Source: Aquifex aeolicus (GTDB lineage Bacteria; Aquificota; Aquificia; Aquificales; Aquificaceae). Taken from it: a DNA stretch of 19,248 nucleotides. Location: assembly GCA_011375045.1 (NCBI GenBank), contig DRNB01000348.1, positions 1 through 19,248 on the forward strand. The letters are read 5' to 3'. This document shows positions 14,527 to 19,248 of this stretch, piece by piece. The translations under genes were made by a program, and so were the position numbers. The number at the start of each line of letters is the position of its first letter. Position 1 is the first letter of the stretch. A model generated the notes under the pieces. That model made no database searches and was not told the origin of the DNA. It saw only the letters and a program-made list of their open reading frames with translations.

Positions 14527-14863
14527 GAAGGGGCTCCTCGTAAAGGAGGAGCCAGCCGTGAAGTCCCAGAAAGAGTACGGAGGTGTAAAGAAGCAGACCG
14601 AGGGACTGAAGGGCTACCGCCTCCCCTGAGGATATGAGGATTACCGAAAGGTAAACGGGGTTCCTCGTAAAGCGGTAAACCCCTTCCCTGACGAGCCTTT
14701 CAGCCTTTTTCAGAACCGTTGTGGTTCCACCCCTGCGGGACAGATCGGAGATAGCCCTCAGAAACAGCACGGTTCCCGCCCCCACAAGGAAAGCTCCCGC
14801 GCTCAGGGAAAGGAGGCTAACCCTGTAACCTGTGTGCTTCACTATGAGAAGGGGGATAGCCAC
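14399..14863 (-). CDS. Isoprenylcysteine carboxyl methyltransferase-like membrane protein, start uncertain
   Basis: Small integral membrane protein of the ICMT/phospholipid methyltransferase group, which uses SAM to methylate small or lipid substrates; the substrate here is unknown. The family signature GVYRFTRNPVYLSVILISSG (61-80) and the C-terminal EEPLLRRTYGPEFERYCRQVPRW (109-131, broken into shorter blocks in the family consensus) are clear. The first usable start is a GTG at 14863, giving 154 aa, but it has no ribosome-binding site and the frame stays open upstream with hydrophobic residues (LISFLHSLLWSAVFLVAIPLL, 14864-14908 region), so the true start may be a rarer codon nearer the fabH stop. 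The last 42 codons overlap mscS on the other strand and include the conserved YxxY..VPRW part. Last gene of the yceD-rpmF-plsX-fabH run. Confidence 0.75.
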   Translation of the reverse strand: MAIPLLIVKHTGYRVSLLSLSAGAFLVGAGTVLFLRAISDLSRRGGTTTVLKKAERLVREGVYRFTRNPVYLSVILISSGEAVALQSLGLLLYTSVLFLGLHGWLLLYEEPLLRRTYGPEFERYCRQVPRWVAFPHIWTCWGRRRRNRFFRLSP

Positions 14864-14913
14864 AAGAAAGACGGCTGACCACAGCAGGCTGTGGAGAAAG
14901 GAGATGAGGAAGC

Positions 14914-15843
14914 TTAGAATCTCAGAAGCGTTGCGCCCCAGGTCAGACCGCCTCCCATGGCGGTAAAGAGGAGCAGATCCCCTCTTCTGATCCTGCCCTC
15001 CTGAAGAGCCTCGTGGAGGGCTATGGGTATGGACGCTGCCGAGGTGTTCCCGTATCTGTCTATGTTCACAAAAACCTTCTCTCTGGGAATGCCCAGTTTG
15101 TCCGCAAGGGAGTTTATGATCCTGACGTTAGCCTGATGAGGTATCACGAGGGCTATGTCCTCCGCACTTACGCCAGCTTCCTCCATAACCTCCCTGCAGG
15201 CATCCTCCATGTTCCTGACTGCAACCTTGAAGAGCTCACGTCCCTTCATCTTTATGAAGCCTCCCTTCTCCGCGTAGAGGAGATCCCACAGGTTACCCTC
15301 CGAATACATCCGGGAGGCAAGGACATCGCTCTCCTCTCCGGAACGCTCCAGAACAACCGCCCCCGCTCCGTCTCCGAAGAGCACACAGGTGCTTCTGTCC
15401 GACCAGTCCACTATCTCCGAAAGCCTCTCTGTACCCACCACAAGTATCTTCTCAGCTTTCCCCGACTTCAGGAGTCCGTCCGCAACCTCGAGGGCGTAGA
15501 GGAAACCGCTACACGCCGCTGAAACGTCGAAGGCGTAACCTCCCCTCATCCCTAACTCCGCCTGAAGAAGGCAGGCTGTCGAGGGGAAGCGCTTCTCCGG
15601 AGTCAGCGTTCCCACTATAACCACCTCGATGGCGTCCGCCCCTATTCCGGCGGATTCCAGAGCCATGAGGGACGCCCGGAGCGCCATGTCGACCACGTTC
15701 TCTCCCTTGGCTATCCTGCGCTCCTTTATCCCCGTCCTCGTTGTTATCCACTCGTCGGAGGTCTCCACAAGACGTTCCAGATCGTAGTTGGTAAGCACGT
15801 CCTCCGGCAGATAGATCCCTGTTCCCGCTATCCTCGTACCCAT
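14914..15843 (-). CDS. fabH: 3-oxoacyl-ACP synthase III (KAS III)
   Basis: Starts fatty acid synthesis by condensing acyl-CoA (usually acetyl-CoA) with malonyl-ACP. At 309 aa it has normal length. The catalytic triad is present: C111 in SAACSGF, H236 in IPHQAN and N266 in GNTSAAS. The N-terminal TSDEWITTRTGIKERR block is the FabH signature. The C-terminus ends in GGGLTWGATLLRF, also typical. The ATG shares one base with the plsX stop (TGATG), so translation is coupled. The usual partner order rpmF-plsX-fabH is preserved. Confidence 0.97.
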   Translation of the reverse strand: MGTRIAGTGIYLPEDVLTNYDLERLVETSDEWITTRTGIKERRIAKGENVVDMALRASLMALESAGIGADAIEVVIVGTLTPEKRFPSTACLLQAELGMRGGYAFDVSAACSGFLYALEVADGLLKSGKAEKILVVGTERLSEIVDWSDRSTCVLFGDGAGAVVLERSGEESDVLASRMYSEGNLWDLLYAEKGGFIKMKGRELFKVAVRNMEDACREVMEEAGVSAEDIALVIPHQANVRIINSLADKLGIPREKVFVNIDRYGNTSAASIPIALHEALQEGRIRRGDLLLFTAMGGGLTWGATLLRF

Positions 15844-16862
15844 CAGACCCTCGCCTCGTGGGGTATCAGCGACCTCAGATTCTCCACCAGCTTCCTGTTG
15901 AAGTCCTGAGTCAGGAACTCAGCCGCCACCCTTATGGCGTTCTTTATAGCCTTGGCGTTTGCCTTGCCGTGGGTGATTATAACAGGCTTCTTCGCTCCCA
16001 GCAAGGGCGTTCCTCCGTATTCGGTAAAATCGGCTTTCTTCCTGAACCTGTTAAGGGCTGGTAGCAGGAGGAAGGCTCCGAACCTCGCGAGGAAGCTCTT
16101 GTCTATCTCCTCCTTTATCATCTGGAGTATGGCAAGCCCTAAGCTTTCGCTCGCCTTGAGAATTACGTTGCCTATGAAACCGTCGCAGACTATCACGTCG
16201 AAGGTGCCGGCGTATATATCCCTTCCCTCCGCGTTCCCGAGGAAGTTGAGACCTGTCTGCTTGAGGAGGGGGTAGGTCTCCTTGACGAGCTCGTTTCCCT
16301 TTCCCTCCTCCTCCCCTATGCTGAGGAGCCCTACGCGCGGTTTCTCTATACCCAATATCTCCTGAGCGTAGGTGTGCCCTATGACAGCAAACTGGACAAG
16401 GTGCTTGGGTTTGGAGTCCACGTTGGCGCCCACATCGATCAGCACCGTTCTGCCCTTAGGGTTGGGCAGGGCTACGCCTATGGCTGGCCTCTCGACCTCC
16501 TCCTCCGTTCCAACGATGAACTTACCAACCGCCAGAACAGCTCCCGTGTTGCCCGCGGAGATGAGACCCTGAGCTACTCCGTCCCTGACGAGCTTCCCAG
16601 CCACGTAGAGGGAGGAGTTCTTCTTTCTGAGGACGCTGGAGGGGGGTTCCTCCATACCCACGTTATCGGGGGCGTGCACGATCTCCAGCCGTGGGTTACC
16701 GAACTCTCCGGACTTTTCGAGGATGCTCTTTATCTCCTCCCTGTCCCCTACAAGGTAAACCCTGCATTTTAGCTCCCGTGCAGCCTGTATCCCCCCCCTC
16801 ACCGTTTCGAGGGGGGCAAAGTCTCCTCCGTTGCAGTCGAGGGCAAAGCCGAGGTTTTCCAT
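15843..16862 (-). CDS. plsX: Phosphate acyltransferase PlsX
   Basis: Converts acyl-ACP to acyl-phosphate, the substrate of PlsY in phospholipid synthesis. The 339-aa protein starts MENLGFALDCNGGDFAP, where the family usually has D-AMGGD-AP. Further blocks are SSVLRKKNSSLYVAGKLV, GLISAGNTGAVLA, RPAIGVALPNP and VVCDGFIGNVILKASE. The ATG at 16862 shares one base with the rpmF stop (TGATG) and matches the family N-terminus. An in-frame start 17 codons upstream lies inside rpmF and adds unconserved residues, so it is rejected. The stop again forms TGATG with fabH. Confidence 0.96.
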   Translation of the reverse strand: MENLGFALDCNGGDFAPLETVRGGIQAARELKCRVYLVGDREEIKSILEKSGEFGNPRLEIVHAPDNVGMEEPPSSVLRKKNSSLYVAGKLVRDGVAQGLISAGNTGAVLAVGKFIVGTEEEVERPAIGVALPNPKGRTVLIDVGANVDSKPKHLVQFAVIGHTYAQEILGIEKPRVGLLSIGEEEGKGNELVKETYPLLKQTGLNFLGNAEGRDIYAGTFDVIVCDGFIGNVILKASESLGLAILQMIKEEIDKSFLARFGAFLLLPALNRFRKKADFTEYGGTPLLGAKKPVIITHGKANAKAIKNAIRVAAEFLTQDFNRKLVENLRSLIPHEARV

Positions 16863-17047
16863 CAGTCGACTTCTACCACTTCCCTGCCCCTGTAGTACCC
16901 GCAGTATGGACAAACCCTGTGGGGAACGATCTTCTCTCCGCAGTTCTTACACTCGGTAAGGGAGGGAATCCTGAACCTCCTGAAGAAGCTCTGGGCTCTC
17001 CTCTGATCCCTCCTCCACCTGGAGGTTTTAGCCTTCGGAACAGCCAT
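16862..17047 (-). CDS. rpmF: Ribosomal protein bL32 (zinc-binding form)
   Basis: Small protein of the large ribosomal subunit. The 61 residues start with the typical MAVPKAKTSRWRRDQRRA. The four-cysteine zinc site C33-x2-C36 / C46-x2-C49 is intact, so this is the zinc-dependent paralogue type. GGAAGGTGG lies upstream of the ATG at 17047. It is tightly coupled to plsX through a TGATG overlap, and separated from yceD by an unusually long 185-bp gap rich in inverted repeats. Confidence 0.97.
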   Translation of the reverse strand: MAVPKAKTSRWRRDQRRAQSFFRRFRIPSLTECKNCGEKIVPHRVCPYCGYYRGREVVEVD

Positions 17048-17232
17048 GCCACCTTCCGGTCAACCGACCCCTTCGGGGTTCGGTGCGGGGGTATTTGTAT
17101 CCCGCCTCTTCAGGGTGCCCATAGCCCCCGCAGGCGGTATTTGGACACCCTTCGGATCTGCATCCCTCCCGTTCCTCCGCGACGACGAAACCCCTCTGCA
17201 CCCTTCCACGCCTCCTCCGAAGGGTTTCCGGC
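17048..17232 (-). promoter_or_regulatory. Structured spacer or leader upstream of rpmF
   Basis: No convincing gene is seen in these 185 bp. The DNA has several GC-rich inverted repeats: a hairpin at 17063-17084 with one bulge; a perfect 10-bp pair 17147-17156 / 17216-17225; 17112-17117 / 17146-17151; 17102-17107 / 17132-17137; and 17085-17091 / 17125-17131. Some exclude one another. This could be an mRNA leader controlling rpmF-plsX-fabH, an RNA processing site, or a dispersed repeat element. No T run follows the last hairpin, so it is not a simple terminator. Confidence 0.45.
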
Positions 17233-17730
17233 TCAACCCGTGAGCAGGTCTTTTAGTATAGCAAATCTCGGATCCGCCGGGCTTTCCTTTTCAAAGAGAT
17301 CAGCGAGATGGAACCCTCCGCAGTCCGGTCTGCACAGGGGTTTCATCGGAATACTGAGGATGATCTCCTCCCTCACGAGCTCCTCCACGTTCACCGTGTC
17401 GGGTTCCTCCATAAAGGAGACATCGAGATCCTCCTGTGAGAGAACAACGTGTTCCTCCCGGGGGTAGGACTCTATGTGCTTCTCAAGGTGCCGGGGCAGA
17501 TCCTTACTGAAGGGTTCCAGACAGCGGCTACACTCCAGCTCCACGTTCCCCTCCATGTCTATGCTGACCGCATACCCGTTCCGGTCCTTTCTGATAACCA
17601 CGTAAACCCTGACGGGTTCCCTGATCTCTCCCAGATCGGCGGGTAGCCTCAGGTTCTCCGGAGGGATGGTAAAGGAGCCTTCGAAGACATCGAACCTCTC
17701 GAAGATATCCCTTAGATTGAGGGTAACCAT
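17233..17730 (-). CDS. yceD: YceD/DUF177 family protein
   Basis: Protein of the DUF177 family, found next to rpmF in most bacteria; linked in E. coli and plants to 23S rRNA accumulation, with the mechanism unclear. The 165-aa protein has the family CxxC in ELECSRCLEPF (C67, C70) and a second pair CRPDCGG (C133, C137), which together may bind a metal. The acidic stretch and IDVEELVREEIILSIPMKPLC-like block (about 113-133) are characteristic. The ATG at 17730 has AGGGAAGAG upstream. It is the first gene of the minus-strand run to fabH, behind a promoter at 17761-17789. Confidence 0.92.
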   Translation of the reverse strand: MVTLNLRDIFERFDVFEGSFTIPPENLRLPADLGEIREPVRVYVVIRKDRNGYAVSIDMEGNVELECSRCLEPFSKDLPRHLEKHIESYPREEHVVLSQEDLDVSFMEEPDTVNVEELVREEIILSIPMKPLCRPDCGGFHLADLFEKESPADPRFAILKDLLTG

Positions 17731-17760
17731 GGCTCTCTTCCCTGCGGATGTCTTTTCGAT

Positions 17761-17789
17761 TAAATATAAGCCTTCCGACTGACTTGCAA
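17761..17789 (-). promoter_or_regulatory. Putative promoter of the yceD-rpmF-plsX-fabH operon
   Basis: On the minus strand TTGCAA (17789-17784) and TATTTA (17766-17761) are 17 bp apart. The start point would lie near 17754, leaving a leader of about 24 bases with the yceD ribosome-binding site. Confidence 0.55.
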
Positions 17790-17811
17790 AGTTTAATCGG
17801 TATATTAGAAT
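17784..17811 (+). promoter_or_regulatory. Putative promoter of the DUF2892-like gene
   Basis: TTGCAA (17784-17789) and TAGAAT (17806-17811) are 16 bp apart. The hexamer TTGCAA is its own reverse complement, so it could serve as -35 for this promoter and for the yceD promoter. Start point near 17818. Confidence 0.5.
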
Positions 17812-17822
17812 ATAATTATATT
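17809..17822. promoter_or_regulatory. 14-bp perfect palindrome over the start region of the DUF2892-like gene
   Basis: AATATAATTATATT reads the same on both strands and covers the end of the -10 and the expected transcription start. It could be an operator, but AT-rich palindromes also arise by chance. Confidence 0.35.
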
Positions 17823-17839
17823 GTTAAGGAGGTGGAAGC

Positions 17840-18046
17840 ATGACCATGGACAGACTCCTCAGATTGACCTCCGGAACCGTGCTTCTCCTTGTCCTGCTCT
17901 TCGGCGTTATACCTTCGAACACCGCCCTCTTCTGGAAGGGATTTCTCCTGTTTATGTCCCTCAACCAGATCCAGTCCGCCTTTACCAACTGGTGCCCCGT
18001 AGTTACCCTTTACAGAAAGCTCGGTGTGAAAGAGTGTTCCTGTTGA
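17840..18046 (+). CDS. Small membrane protein, DUF2892-like
   Basis: A 68-aa protein with two hydrophobic segments (about residues 12-25 and 31-47). It fits the small DUF2892 inner-membrane family: an N-terminal DRLLRLTSG motif, and a CP pair (C52-P53) followed by LYRKLGVKEC near the C-terminus. The family role is unknown, though such domains are sometimes fused to rhodanese modules. It ends in C66-S-C68. AAGGAGG (17826-17832) lies seven bases before the ATG. It is divergent from yceD and followed after 16 bp by the SRP RNA gene, so it may share a transcript with it. Confidence 0.8.
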   Translation: MTMDRLLRLTSGTVLLLVLLFGVIPSNTALFWKGFLLFMSLNQIQSAFTNWCPVVTLYRKLGVKECSC

Positions 18047-18062
18047 CGTATATTTATAAGAA

Positions 18063-18139
18063 GCCCCGCAACGGGACAGGGTGAACTCCCCCAGGCCCGA
18101 AAGGGAGCAAGGGTAAGCCTGCCGTCCCGGGTGCGGGGT
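18063..18139 (+). ncRNA. ffs: Signal recognition particle RNA (4.5S, small bacterial type)
   Basis: RNA scaffold of the SRP that binds Ffh and targets membrane proteins. The ends pair as CCCCGCA (18064-18070) with TGCGGGG (18132-18138), and GGGAC with GTCCC continues the helix. The apical part carries the conserved signature GTGAACTCCCCCAGGCC and AGGGAGCAAGGGTAAGC. The tetraloop is GAAA rather than the common GGAA. The size of about 77 nt is short even for the 4.5S type. It lies directly before dnaX, an arrangement also known in Bacillus. A -10-like TATTTATAA at 18051-18059 may serve it, but no good -35 is seen. Confidence 0.92.
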
Positions 18140-18144
18140 AAAAT
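18139..18144 (+). promoter_or_regulatory. Possible -10 element directly before dnaX
   Basis: TAAAAT lies seven bases before the dnaX ATG, overlapping the end of the SRP RNA. If used, the transcript would be leaderless. No good -35 is visible and read-through from ffs is equally possible. Confidence 0.3.
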
Positions 18145-18151
18145 GTAAGCT

Positions 18152-19248
18152 ATGTATATACCCTTCGCCCGCAAATACAGACCGAGGTTTTTCAGGGAGG
18201 TTCTTGGTCAGGAGGTTCCGGTCCGCATCCTGAGAAACGCTGTAAGAAACGACAGGGTATCCCACGCCTACCTGTTTGCAGGACCCAGAGGTGTGGGCAA
18301 GACAACGGTGGCACGTATCCTCGCAAAAGCCCTCAACTGTCTGAATCTTCAGGACGGTGAACCCTGCGGAACCTGTGAGAACTGCGTCTCCGTGGAGAGG
18401 GGAACCTTTCCCGACCTCGTGGAGATGGACGCTGCCTCCAACAGAGGCATAGACGATATAAGGGCTGTAAGGGAAGCTGTAAGCTACACACCCCTGAGGG
18501 GTAGATACAAGGTTTACATCATAGACGAGGCTCACATGCTCACCAAGGAAGCCTTCAACGCCCTTCTGAAGACCCTCGAAGAGCCGCCCCCCAGAACCGT
18601 TTTCGTTCTGTGCACCACCGAATACGAGAAGATCCCTCCCACCATACTGTCCCGCTGTCAGAGGATCGTTTTCGGTAGGGTAAACCCCCGGATCGTGGTG
18701 GAGTACCTCAGAAAGATCTGCACCGCCGAGGGTCTTCAGTGGGAGGAGGAGGCTCTGGACACCATAGCCCGTGCCTCCGAGGGATGTATGAGGGACGCCG
18801 CTTCCCTTCTGGATCAGGCGGGGGTTTACGGGGAGGGCAGTATCACCCCACAGGTGGTCGAGGAGTTTCTGGGAATACTCAGCCGTGAAAAGGTAAGGGA
18901 TTTCATGAGGCTCCTGCTCGCATCCAAGGTTGAGGAAGCCCTCAGATTTCTGAGGGACCTTTACAGCAGGGGATACAACCTCTCGAGGTTCTGGGATCAG
19001 TTAGAGGAGGAGATCAGGAACGCGCTGCTGTTTCGAAGCGTAAAGAACCCCGAGGGGCTCGTCGATGAACCAGCCTCCTACGAAGAGTTCAGGGAGCATC
19101 CCTTGGAAGCCCTCCTTTACCTCGAGAACGTGGTCAACAGGGGCAGGCTGGAGGCACGTACCCGTCCCCCCCTGAGAGCTTACGAACTCGCTGTAGTGAA
19201 GACCCTCATAGTGAAGGAGATCCTTCCCGTATCGGCGCTCACCGGCGC
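18152..19248 (+). CDS. dnaX: DNA polymerase III subunit gamma/tau, 3' end off the window
   Basis: Clamp-loader ATPase of the replicative polymerase. 365 codons are visible and the gene continues past the edge. It starts MYIPFARKYRPRFFREVLGQ, typical of DnaX. Walker A GPRGVGKT is at 44-51. The zinc site C63, C72, C75, C78 is intact. Walker B with DEAH is at 125-128, and the sensor/arginine finger SRC is at 167-169. The AAA+ domain ends near residue 220, followed by the domain III collar. No slippery A-run for a tau/gamma frameshift is seen in the visible part, which stops before the usual position. The ATG has no clear ribosome-binding site; an ATG nine bases upstream meets an immediate stop. 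Confidence 0.96.
   Translation, partial: MYIPFARKYRPRFFREVLGQEVPVRILRNAVRNDRVSHAYLFAGPRGVGKTTVARILAKALNCLNLQDGEPCGTCENCVSVERGTFPDLVEMDAASNRGIDDIRAVREAVSYTPLRGRYKVYIIDEAHMLTKEAFNALLKTLEEPPPRTVFVLCTTEYEKIPPTILSRCQRIVFGRVNPRIVVEYLRKICTAEGLQWEEEALDTIARASEGCMRDAASLLDQAGVYGEGSITPQVVEEFLGILSREKVRDFMRLLLASKVEEALRFLRDLYSRGYNLSRFWDQLEEEIRNALLFRSVKNPEGLVDEPASYEEFREHPLEALLYLENVVNRGRLEARTRPPLRAYELAVVKTLIVKEILPVSALTG

Noticed and set aside
16863..16913. Upstream in-frame ATG for plsX
   Set aside because: The added residues lie inside rpmF and do not match the family. The TGATG-coupled ATG fits.
17046..17243. Small 65-codon plus-strand frame filling the yceD-rpmF spacer
   Set aside because: No ribosome-binding site and proline-rich translation. 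The inverted repeats explain the region better.
16691..17467. Plus-strand frame open across plsX, rpmF, the 185-bp spacer and yceD
   Set aside because: Pro/Ser/Arg-rich, no ribosome-binding site, opposite three certain genes. Openness is explained by GC-rich codon bias.
17821..18084. 87-codon plus-strand frame overlapping the DUF2892-like gene and ffs
   Set aside because: Different frame from the gene with the ribosome-binding site, no family features, and it runs into the SRP RNA.

Overview
The window is ordinary, densely packed chromosomal DNA from a GC-rich thermophilic bacterium. An Aquificota-like lineage (Aquifex/Hydrogenobacter relatives) fits best. The signs are a carbamoyl-phosphate synthase large subunit present only as a separate C-terminal half, a bc1-type complex (Rieske, cytochrome b, cytochrome c1) next to flagellar genes, a short NuoG unlinked to other nuo genes, many gene overlaps, and heavy use of AGG/AGA arginine and ATA isoleucine codons. 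The genus cannot be fixed from the sequence alone.

Layout. 1-3629 (minus): ABC exporter (MsbA type), guanylate kinase, RNA polymerase omega and RlmN, probably one operon; RlmN runs off the left edge. 3689-5129 (plus): flgG and flgA behind a possible sigma-28 promoter. 5130-5334: an AT-rich control region with tandem repeats and an operator-like dyad. 5335-7815 (plus): petA-petB-petC for the quinol:cytochrome c oxidoreductase, closed by a bidirectional terminator. 7843-8894 (minus): comF and a small putative lipoprotein. 8964-10580 (plus): the C-terminal half of CarB. 10519-13291 (minus): nuoG then lipA, with lipA overlapping the carB end tail to tail. 13387-14526 (plus): an MscS channel, overlapping tail to tail with an isoprenylcysteine-methyltransferase-like membrane protein. 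14399-17730 (minus): yceD (DUF177)-rpmF-plsX-fabH, the classic ribosomal protein/fatty acid initiation cluster, continuing into the methyltransferase. 17840-19248 (plus): a DUF2892-like membrane protein, the SRP RNA (ffs) and dnaX, which runs off the right edge.

Together the genes serve core functions: respiration (bc1, NuoG), lipid synthesis and export (PlsX, FabH, ABC exporter), lipoylation, pyrimidine/arginine precursor supply, translation (RlmN, L32, SRP RNA), replication (DnaX), motility and osmoprotection. I see no mobile element, CRISPR array, prophage, tRNA or rRNA, and no convincing new multi-gene system. The points worth a second look are regulatory or architectural: divergent promoters that share one self-complementary -35 hexamer, an elaborate control region before the bc1 operon, apparent leaderless starts, a structured leader before rpmF, large convergent overlaps, and unusual residues in the Rieske protein, cytochrome b and NuoG.
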